Source: UBA3700 sp002372775 (GTDB taxonomy: Bacteria > Bacillota > Clostridia > Christensenellales > UBA3700). From it: a stretch of DNA of 42,358 bases. The notes beneath the pieces were generated by a model. The model saw only the letters and a program-made list of their open reading frames with translations. It was not told the DNA's origin and ran no database searches. The DNA lies in the NCBI GenBank assembly GCA_946615965.1, contig CAMOIC010000009.1, forward strand, positions 1-42,358, given 5' to 3'. The translations under genes were made by a program, and so were the position numbers. Below are positions 15,632 through 23,809 of the stretch, one piece after another (the stretch's first letter is position 1; every line of letters begins with the position of its first letter).

Positions 15632-17884
15632 TTATTCTCTCTTTAACGCTAATGATAATGGGATCTTCTTTGTCTTTATGTATTCAATTAAGAACACTAC
15701 AGCAAATACCAACATTGCGATTCCAAACATTGCAAAATAAATCCATGGTGCAATATAGAAAGTAATCCATCCCTTCATTCTTACTTTCATAACTGAAACC
15801 CATAGAACTTTTAATAAAACATAACTTAATGGAATTGTTATAAGTTCAGATAGCACAATTACTATTCCAGTAGTTAAGTTGTATGCTCTGTTAATCTCGA
15901 AATTATTAAGTCCAAGCACTTTCATCATTGCAATAGACTGTGCATTCTTTTCTACGACAATTCTCGCAAGCAAATAAATAATTACCGCAAATAGTAATAT
16001 TGCAAACACATCAAACAGAACAAACACATCACCCATAGACAATGACATCTGATCAGAAGAAGCTTGCAATGTTTCTACTGTTACAACTGTATAAATCTTT
16101 TCTTCAGGGATATCTAATTCTTTATCAGATAAATAGCCGCTTAATGTTTGTTCTTGTGCAAACACATCATTAAACGTATCCATATCTAAATAAACATAGA
16201 ATGCTCCTGATTGATCGCTTAGTTCAGATACTTTTAGATTATATGTTTCGCCACTATATTGCGCCTTTGCCTCAAATGTTGAATTCTTTTTTAATTTATA
16301 CTTTTCGTATAAATCCTTAGATATAACACATTGATTTGGAACAAGTTCAATATCACCTAAATATTTTGAATCTTCTCCCCACTTTTCTACGCCAATTACT
16401 TGAATTGTATCTATGCCATATTCAAGAGATGTTATCTTTATCTTTTCAATATTAGCATCACTAACATCATAATTAGATTTTAAAACGTATTCATATGGAG
16501 CTACTTGAGATTGCATGATTTCTTCTTTAAAGTTATCTAGCATTGGAGTTAAGCATAATCCAAATATTAGCAATAGATTTGCAAACAACATTCCAACTAA
16601 CATAGACGCATATGCGCTCTTTGTTGTAGATATAACTCTAAAATGAATCTTATTCATCAAACTCATCTTCTTTGGTAATTCAAATGCGGTTGGTTTTCTT
16701 CTCTTTTTAACCTTACCTTGTAAGAACGCCTTAGTAGATATTCCCAACTTTCCAAATAGAATTAGGAAATTAATTAATAATACTACAAGTATTGGCACTA
16801 GAGTTGTTAAGATAAATGCCTTTGCTGAGAAATATGTTGTGTATGTTGGGAATGAATATGATCTATAGTATAAAGATGTTGAAAAATCTTTAAATACAGT
16901 ATATCCAAAAATATTTCCTATAGCAGCACCTATTAAAGTAACAGCCATTGGTAGTATTAAATAATGTCCTACAAGATCAAATCTTGTATAGCCCATAGCT
17001 TTAAGTGTCCCGATAGTCTTTGCTTCTTGCTCAATCTTTGTCTTAGTTGTAATAGCGAATACAAAAGCAAGGCCCGCAACAATTATGTAGAAGAACATCT
17101 CTAGGAATGTTAAGTCACCTTCTACGTCATCAATGGCAAAAGTAATTGCTTGGTTATCACTTGCAGGAAGGAATGAGACAATACCCTTATTTGTTTTTAG
17201 ATATAAGTATGTCATCATACTTACTGCTGCATCTTCTTTTTCACTATCACTTAACTCTGAGTTAAACAAATAAGCATAGTTATAATGAAGACTACCAGAA
17301 AGTTCATTATCAAAAACCTCTTTTGTTACAAGCGCCACAGTAAAACTACTTGTGTTCATCATAGCATCAGAATTGTCTTGGAATAGCGCTGAATAATCAG
17401 CAAGAGCGACAAAAGATGTAACAATAAATTCTTTATAATCTAATTCGTACTTATCTCCGACTTTTATATTATTGCTATTGCAGTATGCTCTATCTAAAGC
17501 AATCTCATTATTGTTTTTAGGAAGAGTACCTTCCATTACATCAAAGTCATCAATCTTACCTTGTCTATCTTCTATCTTATAAACGCGAACAACATGTGAT
17601 ATATGTGATTCTTCGCTAAATTCTAAATCATATACTTTTACATCGAATGTATTTTCGAAATCTGATTTAATACTATCCGTTAATGGACTATATAATTCGA
17701 AGTGTCCATCTTCCACTTTCAATTCTTCTTGTGTGTTATAGAAAGTTTTTATCATAGAATCATTACCTACGATATAACCAGATATTAAACCGCAGATAGC
17801 AATAAAGAATACAATAATAACTATGTATTTTCCTACATCAGATATAAACTCTCTTTTAATTCGTTTGTATAAAGGATTTCTCAT
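15632..17884 (-). CDS. ABC transporter permease with two FtsX domains
   Basis: This 750-residue membrane protein has an N-terminal helix (about 17-40), a large extracellular domain, then a first FtsX domain (about 255-385, with KIEQEAKTIGTLKAMGYTR coupling segment), a central helix near 425-445, a second extracellular domain and a second FtsX domain (about 625-745, with AQSIAMMKVLGL). This is the fused MacB/LolC-like or BceB-like layout of type VII ABC systems, which push substrate mechanically rather than through a pore. It overlaps the ATPase gene by 4 bases. The substrate is unknown; the HMA and ZIP genes hint at a metal or envelope-stress role. Confidence 0.92.
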   Translation of the reverse strand: MRNPLYKRIKREFISDVGKYIVIIVFFIAICGLISGYIVGNDSMIKTFYNTQEELKVEDGHFELYSPLTDSIKSDFENTFDVKVYDLEFSEESHISHVVRVYKIEDRQGKIDDFDVMEGTLPKNNNEIALDRAYCNSNNIKVGDKYELDYKEFIVTSFVALADYSALFQDNSDAMMNTSSFTVALVTKEVFDNELSGSLHYNYAYLFNSELSDSEKEDAAVSMMTYLYLKTNKGIVSFLPASDNQAITFAIDDVEGDLTFLEMFFYIIVAGLAFVFAITTKTKIEQEAKTIGTLKAMGYTRFDLVGHYLILPMAVTLIGAAIGNIFGYTVFKDFSTSLYYRSYSFPTYTTYFSAKAFILTTLVPILVVLLINFLILFGKLGISTKAFLQGKVKKRRKPTAFELPKKMSLMNKIHFRVISTTKSAYASMLVGMLFANLLLIFGLCLTPMLDNFKEEIMQSQVAPYEYVLKSNYDVSDANIEKIKITSLEYGIDTIQVIGVEKWGEDSKYLGDIELVPNQCVISKDLYEKYKLKKNSTFEAKAQYSGETYNLKVSELSDQSGAFYVYLDMDTFNDVFAQEQTLSGYLSDKELDIPEEKIYTVVTVETLQASSDQMSLSMGDVFVLFDVFAILLFAVIIYLLARIVVEKNAQSIAMMKVLGLNNFEINRAYNLTTGIVIVLSELITIPLSYVLLKVLWVSVMKVRMKGWITFYIAPWIYFAMFGIAMLVFAVVFLIEYIKTKKIPLSLALKRE

Positions 17885-18579
17885 AGTTCTAACGCCTCTG
17901 CTGCAACGACATTATCGTTTTGTTGATCTAAAATTAGTTTGCCATCCTTTACTCTGATTACCCTTGATGCCATTTGTGCAATTAACTCATTATGAGTAAC
18001 CATTAAAATTGTAGTTCCATACTTCTTGTTAACCTTCTCTAATAAAATTAAAATTTCTTTTGAAGTTTGAGAATCTAGTGCACCTGTAGGCTCATCGCAT
18101 AATAACAAATCTGGGTTCTTAGCAACAGCTCTACCAATTGCTGTTCTTTGTTGTTGTCCGCCAGATAAATACATTGGCAATTTATTAGCATGCTTTGTTA
18201 AACCTAAATCTTCCATTAATTCATCAACGTTTAATGGTTTCTTTGCTAGATATGCACCAATTTCAATGTTTTCTCTAACTGTTAAATTTGGTATCAAATT
18301 ATATGATTGGAAAATATAGCCCAAATGCTCTCTTCTATACTCGACCGCATTCTTGTCTGTCATTCTGTCTACTTGATGATCCGCAACCTTTATTGAACCT
18401 GAATCAGCAATTTCAATACCACCTATAATATTTAGTAAAGTTGTCTTACCTGAACCTGATGGTCCTAATAAAACTACAACTTCTCCTTGATTAATATTAA
18501 AAGAGATATTATCTACCGCTGTTGTCTTTGAGTCACCTTGTCCAAAAGTTTTAATAATTCCTTTTAATTCTATAAACAT
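17881..18579 (-). CDS. ABC transporter ATPase, MacB/LolD type
   Basis: This 232-residue ATPase energises the adjacent FtsX-type permease. The Walker A is GPSGSGKTT (39-47), the Q-loop lies near YIFQSYNL, the signature is LSGGQQQR (138-145), and the Walker B is LLLCDEPTGALDS (about 158-170). VTHN supplies the switch His. The length and motifs fit the MacB/LolD group. A GAGG ribosome site lies six bases before the ATG, and the gene starts the unit controlled from the 18580-18720 region. Confidence 0.96.
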   Translation of the reverse strand: MFIELKGIIKTFGQGDSKTTAVDNISFNINQGEVVVLLGPSGSGKTTLLNIIGGIEIADSGSIKVADHQVDRMTDKNAVEYRREHLGYIFQSYNLIPNLTVRENIEIGAYLAKKPLNVDELMEDLGLTKHANKLPMYLSGGQQQRTAIGRAVAKNPDLLLCDEPTGALDSQTSKEILILLEKVNKKYGTTILMVTHNELIAQMASRVIRVKDGKLILDQQNDNVVAAEALEL

Positions 18580-18611
18580 ATCACACCTCTATATATTTTT
18601 ATCCTATCTAT

Positions 18612-18633
18612 AATATGAAATATTATTCATATT
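18612..18633. promoter_or_regulatory. Perfect inverted repeat upstream of the ABC/HMA/ZIP operon (site 1)
   Basis: AATATGAA (18612-18619) and TTCATATT (18626-18633) form a perfect 8-bp inverted repeat around six bases, 33 bases before the ATPase start. There is no T-run, so an operator is more likely than a terminator. The binding regulator is unknown and is not encoded nearby. Confidence 0.5.
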
Positions 18634-18672
18634 TTAAGATATTTTAGCACAATATATCGGTATTGTATAGCA

Positions 18673-18696
18673 AATATGTGAAATTTGTTTCATATT
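18673..18696. promoter_or_regulatory. Related inverted repeat upstream of the ABC/HMA/ZIP operon (site 2)
   Basis: AATATG (18673-18678) and CATATT (18691-18696) flank an interior with AAA/TTT. The minus strand reads AATATGAAAC, sharing AATATGAAA with site 1. The centres of the two sites are 62 bases apart, close to six helical turns. Confidence 0.42.
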
Positions 18697-18719
18697 ATTT
18701 TTAAAACGATAAATGACGT

Positions 18720-18754
18720 AAAAAAAATACTGCCAAGTGTTATCTTAGCAGTAT
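18720..18754 (-). terminator. Terminator of the rubredoxin gene
   Basis: On the minus strand ATACTGCTAAG pairs with CTTGGCAGTAT (one G-U) around a 6-nt loop, followed by eight T. It lies 22 bases past the rubredoxin stop. Confidence 0.88.
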
Positions 18755-18776
18755 CAATTATCAATTAAATTATAAG

Positions 18777-18932
18777 TTACTCTTGTGAGAAAGATTCCTT
18801 ATCAACTCCACATACTGGACAAACAAAATCATCTGGTAAATCTTCAAATTTTGTTCCTGGAGCAATTCCATTATCTGGATCACCTACAGCTTCATCATAT
18901 TCATAGCCACATACATTACAAACATATTTCAT
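18777..18932 (-). CDS. Rubredoxin
   Basis: This 51-residue one-iron electron carrier begins MKYVCNVCGYEYDEAVGDPD. The four iron ligands are Cys5 and Cys8 (CNVCGY) and Cys38 and Cys41 (CPVCG), with the expected aromatic and Gly positions and FEDLPDDFVCPVC near the end. It transfers electrons to partners such as rubrerythrin or superoxide reductase in anaerobes (family knowledge). An AAGGGGG ribosome site lies eight bases before the ATG. It has its own promoter and terminator, so it is a single-gene unit. The small size makes it easy to miss. Confidence 0.96.
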   Translation of the reverse strand: MKYVCNVCGYEYDEAVGDPDNGIAPGTKFEDLPDDFVCPVCGVDKESFSQE

Positions 18933-18964
18933 ATTAATATCCCCCTTATATGTTTACTGGATAT

Positions 18965-18993
18965 ATTATATAAAATAATCAACACATAAGCAA
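18965..18993 (-). promoter_or_regulatory. Rubredoxin promoter
   Basis: TTGCTT (18988-18993) and TATAAT (18965-18970) on the minus strand have a 17-base spacer, giving a start about 25 bases before the ATG. Confidence 0.65.
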
Positions 18994-19038
18994 GATATTG
19001 TCAAAAATCCAACCGAAAATGGCAAAAGAACATTTGTA

Positions 19039-20106
19039 TTATTCCCTAAAGCTTGGAAGTTCGTCTAAAGTTATTACATAATCGTCATTATATATTTCAT
19101 TTAGACTATCTATTGTATTATCATTTTGACTATTGCCATCGTTATATACAAGCCATTCAGTATGCCATGTCATAAAGAACACCCATGGAGTTTCTTTAAA
19201 CATCTTGACTGTTGGAATTGTTCCACATTCATGGAAACATAATGGTTTATTTGGAATAGCCTTCTTTAATGTATCATATCTATCTTTTTCTGCATTGCCA
19301 GAATAGCTATCTGCACCAGCAATATCTACGTATTTATCGCCTGGATACCAATCCTCTTCTGGATAATATATTATTTCCTTGCCGCCACGTGCATAATCAG
19401 AAATACTCAAATGAGAATAACCTAAAACCCAGATAAGATTATCTAGTCCATATACATTTGTGTATCTATCATACATAATTTGCCATAATTTTTTAAAATT
19501 CTCAGCTCCGCCTAAACTCCACCAGAACCAGTCTCCATTTAGCTCATGGAAAGGTCGCCATAACACAACAACCCCAGCATCTTTTAACTTCTTTAATGCT
19601 TGAGCGCCTTTATCCATACCCTCAATCATTTTGTTGTATTCTTCTGTACCTTCTGTTAAATATTCATCCCAGTTAGCTACAGGATTATCATCTCTTGCTT
19701 CATCATAGTCGCCGTTTGTATTTGTTCTTGCATCTTGATAGTTGCCTTCAAAATACTTACCTGTATGCCAACAAATAGTTACAATACCGCCTTTGTTAGC
19801 CCACTTAATTGCTCTTGAGTTAACTCCTTCAAAATCATCGCCCATATAATCAAGCCCACGGATTGCAGGTAGTTTTCCTGTGTTCTGTTCAATATAATTG
19901 AACTCATAGTCTTCCCCGCCTTCTGTCCATGTAGATTCTTGTTGACCAGATATTATATGATTTCCTGAAACGCTTGAAATGTAATTTAAAATATTTTTCT
20001 TTTCTTTAACAAGAGCTGATTCTTCCTCTTTATCACATGACACACAAGATAAAACAACACTTAGAGCAAAAACAACAAGTAGTAATAAGACAATTTTCTT
20101 TTTCAT
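19039..20106 (-). CDS. GH26 endo-mannanase lipoprotein
   Basis: This 355-residue exported enzyme has a lipoprotein signal (hydrophobic 5-20, Cys21 or Cys24 as lipid site). GH26 motifs are clear: ISGQQEST, RGLDYMGDDFEG, CWHTGKYFEGN, the acid/base Glu188 in LWRPFHELNGDWFWW and the nucleophile Glu293 in CFHECG. The family acts by retention on beta-1,4-mannans, and rarely on other beta-glucans. It is a single catalytic domain with no carbohydrate-binding module. It probably cuts mannan or glucomannan at the cell surface, upstream in function of the cytosolic GH2 enzyme. Confidence 0.92.
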   Translation of the reverse strand: MKKKIVLLLLVVFALSVVLSCVSCDKEEESALVKEKKNILNYISSVSGNHIISGQQESTWTEGGEDYEFNYIEQNTGKLPAIRGLDYMGDDFEGVNSRAIKWANKGGIVTICWHTGKYFEGNYQDARTNTNGDYDEARDDNPVANWDEYLTEGTEEYNKMIEGMDKGAQALKKLKDAGVVVLWRPFHELNGDWFWWSLGGAENFKKLWQIMYDRYTNVYGLDNLIWVLGYSHLSISDYARGGKEIIYYPEEDWYPGDKYVDIAGADSYSGNAEKDRYDTLKKAIPNKPLCFHECGTIPTVKMFKETPWVFFMTWHTEWLVYNDGNSQNDNTIDSLNEIYNDDYVITLDELPSFRE

Positions 20107-20123
20107 AATTCACCTTGTTATCT

Positions 20124-20152
20124 ATTATATATAAATGTAATTTATATGACAA
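20124..20152 (-). promoter_or_regulatory. Promoter of the GH26 gene
   Basis: TTGTCA (20147-20152) and TATAAT (20124-20129) on the minus strand have a 17-base spacer. An AAGGTG ribosome site precedes the ATG. Confidence 0.7.
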
Positions 20153-20208
20153 TTATCAAACTATTTGCATACAAACAATTTACTTTAATGCACCTATCGT
20201 ATTAGAAT

Positions 20209-20224
20209 TGCCTCATTCGAGGTA
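20209..20224 (+). promoter_or_regulatory. Small hairpin covering the MATE ribosome site
   Basis: TGCCTC (20209-20214) can pair with GAGGTA (20219-20224) around ATTC, hiding the GAGGT ribosome site five bases before the ATG at 20229. The stem is short (six pairs, one G-U), so any control of translation is only a possibility. Confidence 0.35.
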
Positions 20225-20228
20225 AGAG

Positions 20229-21611
20229 ATGATAAAAGAAAAGGATTTAACTCAAGGTAATTTATGGAAACAAATAATTTTGTTTTCTATTCCTTTAATA
20301 TTCTCTAACCTTCTTCAAATCGTTTTTAATATGGCAGACCTTATTGTTGCTGGACAATTTGCTGGCAATAGAGCTTTGGGTGCAGTTGGATCTACATCCA
20401 TACTTGTTACTTTATTTACTGGTTTTGCAATTGGTATGGGTAATGGCGTTAATGTAATCCTTGCAAGATTTATAGGTGCAAAAAGAAAAGATGATGAAAA
20501 ACAAACTATATATACATCGCTTATCGTATGTATTATAGTTGGCATTATTCTTTTAGTTCTTGGTGTTTCATCAGCAAACATAATTTTAAAAATATTAAAA
20601 ACAAAACCAGACTTCTTAGAGCCTGCAACTACATATTTACATATCTATTTTTGCGGACTTCCAGCACTTACTATTTTTAACTATGGTAATGGCGCCTATA
20701 GTGCAATGGGCAACACAAGAAAACCGTTATTATTCTTAGTAATCGGTGGTGTTATAAATGTTGGGCTAAACTTGTTATTTGTTATTGCATTCAAGATGGA
20801 TGTAGTTGGCGTAGCGCTTGCTAGTACTATATCTCAATATATCTCCGCACTACTTATTGTTATATCTCTTCATTTAGGAAAAAAGGAGTCACACTATTCT
20901 TTTAAAGAGTTTACATTCTCAGAAAGAAAGGCAAAAAGAATACTATTATTCGGATTAACATCTGGGCTTCAATATTCTATATTCGCTATAGCAAACTTGT
21001 TTGTGCAAACAGGTGTAAACAGTTTTGATGAAGCAATGGTTCAAGGCAATGCTGCAGCACTTTATTTAGACACAATAATATACAATATTATGGCTGCTTT
21101 CTATTTAGCATGTACTTCTTTTATTAGTCAAAATTATGGAGCAAATAACAGAAAAAGAATAATTGCATCCTACGGAATCACCCTATTCTATGCGTTTTCT
21201 GCGGCAGCTTTATTTGGAGTAATTATGTACTTTTTCGGACAAGAGGCACTATCTATCTTTACCAAAGATTCTTCTATAATCGAAGCTGGAATGAAGAAAT
21301 TATCTATAATGGTTTTCTCTTATTTCCTATCTACTTTTATGGATTCTGCAGTCGCAGCAAGCAGAGGTCTTGGCAAAACATTAGTTCCAACTATTCTTGT
21401 TATCATAGGATCTTGTATATATAGAATCATTTGGATATACACTATCTTTAGATATTTTGAAACAGTAGAATCTCTATATCTGCTATATCCAACATCTTGG
21501 TTCTTAACTTCTATACTAGAGTGTACATATTTCGCTATAATCTATACGAGAATATTTAAAAAGAATAATAATCTATTAGAGAGTAACAATGAAAATAAAG
21601 CAAATTCTTAA
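20229..21611 (+). CDS. MATE-family multidrug/metabolite exporter
   Basis: This 460-residue protein has about 12 hydrophobic helices in two matching halves, starting with the typical DLTQGNLWKQIILFSIPLIFSNLLQ and NMADLIVAGQF segments of MATE proteins in Firmicutes. It exports organic cations or metabolites using H+ or Na+. The GAGG ribosome site is at 20219-20222. The last 23 bases overlap pnuC, so both proteins are translated from one mRNA. The substrate is unknown. Confidence 0.93.
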   Translation: MIKEKDLTQGNLWKQIILFSIPLIFSNLLQIVFNMADLIVAGQFAGNRALGAVGSTSILVTLFTGFAIGMGNGVNVILARFIGAKRKDDEKQTIYTSLIVCIIVGIILLVLGVSSANIILKILKTKPDFLEPATTYLHIYFCGLPALTIFNYGNGAYSAMGNTRKPLLFLVIGGVINVGLNLLFVIAFKMDVVGVALASTISQYISALLIVISLHLGKKESHYSFKEFTFSERKAKRILLFGLTSGLQYSIFAIANLFVQTGVNSFDEAMVQGNAAALYLDTIIYNIMAAFYLACTSFISQNYGANNRKRIIASYGITLFYAFSAAALFGVIMYFFGQEALSIFTKDSSIIEAGMKKLSIMVFSYFLSTFMDSAVAASRGLGKTLVPTILVIIGSCIYRIIWIYTIFRYFETVESLYLLYPTSWFLTSILECTYFAIIYTRIFKKNNNLLESNNENKANS

Positions 21612-22290
21612 TGAGCTTAAATGGTACGATTATCTATTATTAGCAATTTCAATAACTCCCATTATTGTTATGTTTTCATTGTATCCTGGAGATTACTGGT
21701 CATTAGCAAGCTCCTTAACTGCCGTAATATCTGTTTTATTCATATCTAAAGGACTTGTTATAGGACAAGTATTCTCTCTTATGTATGCTATTGCATATGG
21801 CGTTACAGGTTTCATCTCTGGCTATTATGGAGAAACTATAATTGAGATAACAATGATGTTCCCTTTAAATGTTGCTTCAATAATTGTTTGGTATAGAAAT
21901 AGATACAAAGGTGGCGCTGTTGTTAAGGTTGGCCATATGAGCCCAAAATCATGGCTTATTTTAGCAACATCGACTATTACCATTCTAGTATCTTTCTTTT
22001 TTATTCTTAGGGCCATAAACACTCAAAATCTTATCGTGAGCACTTTATCTATTGCAACAAGTTTCGCTGCAACTTATTTATGCGTTAAAAGAAGCCCATA
22101 TTATGCTGCTGCATATATGCTTAACGATATTGTTCTAATCATTCTATGGTCCATTGAATTAAACAACTCACATGAATATATAACTTTATTAATTTCTTCA
22201 ATTGTTTTATTTATTAATGACGTATATGGTCTATACAATTGGCTAAGAATGCGTAATAGCCAAAATGACAAAGAAAAAGCTGAGCAATAA
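21589..22290 (+). CDS. PnuC-family vitamin transporter
   Basis: This 233-residue membrane protein has about seven helices. The family pattern is visible: PGDYWSLASSLTAVISVLFISKG, then IGQVFSLMYAIAYGVTGFISGYYGE and NVASIIVWYRNRYKGG. PnuC-type proteins admit nicotinamide riboside (or, in relatives, riboflavin or thiamine) by facilitated diffusion with trapping by phosphorylation. No kinase gene or TPP/FMN riboswitch is visible here, so the vitamin is not settled. It overlaps the MATE gene by 23 bases, an unusual pairing of exporter with vitamin uptake. Confidence 0.88.
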   Translation: MKIKQILNELKWYDYLLLAISITPIIVMFSLYPGDYWSLASSLTAVISVLFISKGLVIGQVFSLMYAIAYGVTGFISGYYGETIIEITMMFPLNVASIIVWYRNRYKGGAVVKVGHMSPKSWLILATSTITILVSFFFILRAINTQNLIVSTLSIATSFAATYLCVKRSPYYAAAYMLNDIVLIILWSIELNNSHEYITLLISSIVLFINDVYGLYNWLRMRNSQNDKEKAEQ

Positions 22291-22307
22291 TAACTTTACT
22301 CAGCTTT
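22276..22307. terminator. Convergent terminator between pnuC and the Rrf2 gene
   Basis: AAAGCTGAG (22276-22284) pairs with CTCAGCTTT (22299-22307). The better T-tract (TTTTTCTTT) is on the minus strand, favouring the Rrf2 transcript; the plus arm overlaps the pnuC stop. Confidence 0.6.
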
Positions 22308-22330
22308 CAATAAACTTTTAAAAATAAAGC

Positions 22331-22759
22331 CTAAATAACCCAGTTATCTACAATAGGCAATTTTGCTAAATCAGCAAGAGAAATTCCTTCAAGATATTCT
22401 GTTATTACCTTATATAGGCCTTCCCACATAGGAAGTGTTCTACAATTGTCTGCTCTATCACATGGCTTTGCATTAAAAGCTAGACACTCTATAGGTGCTA
22501 AATCACCTTCTTCAACTCTTAAGACTTCTGCAACAGTATATTCACTTGGAGCTTTAGATAATTTATATCCACCACCCTTTCCATGTAATGCAAGAACTAA
22601 TCCAGATTTAGATAGTTCTGCAACTATACTCTCTAAGTACTTTTGAGATATATCTTGTCTTTCTGCAATATCCTTTAGAGGGATATATTTACCATTGTCA
22701 TTTTCAGCAAGATCTATCATTACTCTTAAAGCATATCTTCCTCTTGTAGAAATCTTCAT
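22331..22759 (-). CDS. Rrf2-family regulator, IscR/CymR-like with three Cys
   Basis: This 142-residue winged-helix regulator begins MKISTRGRYALRVMIDLA, the Rrf2 signature, with recognition helix region DISQKYLESIVAELSKSGLV and wing HGKGGGYKLSK. Cys92, Cys100 and Cys106 match the position of the Fe-S ligands of IscR (spacing x7 and x5), unlike the cluster-free CymR. It is probably an Fe-S or thiol-state sensor. It follows cysK after 76 bases, as third gene of the metY-cysK unit, and is a good candidate to bind the two sites at 25288-25339. An AGGAG ribosome site is present. Confidence 0.9.
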   Translation of the reverse strand: MKISTRGRYALRVMIDLAENDNGKYIPLKDIAERQDISQKYLESIVAELSKSGLVLALHGKGGGYKLSKAPSEYTVAEVLRVEEGDLAPIECLAFNAKPCDRADNCRTLPMWEGLYKVITEYLEGISLADLAKLPIVDNWVI

Positions 22760-22785
22760 AACTCACACTCCTATATAATTCATAA

Positions 22786-22814
22786 AGACAGTCCTTAAGA
22801 AATAAGGGCTGTCT
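22786..22814 (-). terminator. Weak hairpin between cysK and the Rrf2 gene
   Basis: A stem of AGACAG and CCTTA with matching arms has one C-A mismatch and is followed only by TTTATG. It may attenuate or process the transcript, lowering regulator output, rather than end it fully. Confidence 0.4.
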
Positions 22815-22835
22815 ATTAAAAACTTTTAATTTAAA

Positions 22836-23768
22836 TTAGTCTTCGTATAAAGCTGTTGATAAATATCTGTCGCCTGAATCTGGTAATAATACTACGATAT
22901 TCTTACCCTTGTTTTCAGGACGCTTAGCTAGATTAATAGCAGCAGCTAAAGCAGCACCTGATGAAATACCAACTAAGAAGCCTTCTTTCTTACCTACTAG
23001 TCTACCATATTCAAAGGCATCTTCGTTAGATATAGGAATAATTTCGTCATAAATTTTTGTATTTAATACATCTGGAACGAATCCTGCACCAATACCTTGA
23101 ATCTTATGAGGACCAGGAACACCTGTTGATAATACTGCAGAAGTAGCAGGTTCAACAGCAACAACCTTAACATCTGGCTTCTTTGACTTTAAGTATTCGC
23201 CAACACCAGTAACAGTACCACCTGTACCAACACCAGCAACGAAGATATCTACATTACCGTCTGTATCTTCATAGATTTCTGGACCTGTTCCTTCTCTATG
23301 AGCTTTTGGGTTAGCAGGATTTACGAATTGTCCTGCGATGATGCTGTTTGGATTTGCTGCATGTAATTCTTCTGCTTTAGCAATTGCACCCTTCATTCCC
23401 TTAGCGCCTTCTGTTAATACGATTTCAGCACCATAAGCTTTGATTAATTTTCTTCTTTCGATAGACATTGTTTCTGGCATAATGATAACTGCTTTATAAC
23501 CTCTAGCAGTTGCCAATGATGCAATACCTATACCAGTGTTACCTGAAGTTGGTTCATAAATAACTGTATCTTTCTTTAACTTACCAGTCTTTTCAGCATC
23601 ATCAAGAATAGACTTTGCAACTCTATCTTTAACTGATCCTGCTGGATTGAATAATTCTACTTTAGCAATAACTCTTGCTTCTAAACCTAACTCTTTTTCA
23701 ATATTTGATAATTCAACAAGTGGTGTATGACCGATTAGTTGATCTACTGAGGCATATATTTTTGACAT
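22836..23768 (-). CDS. cysK: Cysteine synthase (O-acetylserine sulfhydrylase)
   Basis: This 310-residue PLP enzyme makes L-cysteine from O-acetylserine and sulfide. The PLP lysine is Lys47 in NPAGSVKDR, the phosphate-binding loop is EPTSGNTGIGIA, and GTGGTVTGVGEYLK and GISSGAALAAA follow. The length is standard for CysK. It lies 41 bases after metY on the same strand, with an AGGAG ribosome site nine bases before the ATG. Confidence 0.95.
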   Translation of the reverse strand: MSKIYASVDQLIGHTPLVELSNIEKELGLEARVIAKVELFNPAGSVKDRVAKSILDDAEKTGKLKKDTVIYEPTSGNTGIGIASLATARGYKAVIIMPETMSIERRKLIKAYGAEIVLTEGAKGMKGAIAKAEELHAANPNSIIAGQFVNPANPKAHREGTGPEIYEDTDGNVDIFVAGVGTGGTVTGVGEYLKSKKPDVKVVAVEPATSAVLSTGVPGPHKIQGIGAGFVPDVLNTKIYDEIIPISNEDAFEYGRLVGKKEGFLVGISSGAALAAAINLAKRPENKGKNIVVLLPDSGDRYLSTALYED

Positions 23769-23809
23769 AATTTCTTTCTCCTAATTCATTTAACTCTTAT
23801 ATTATACTC

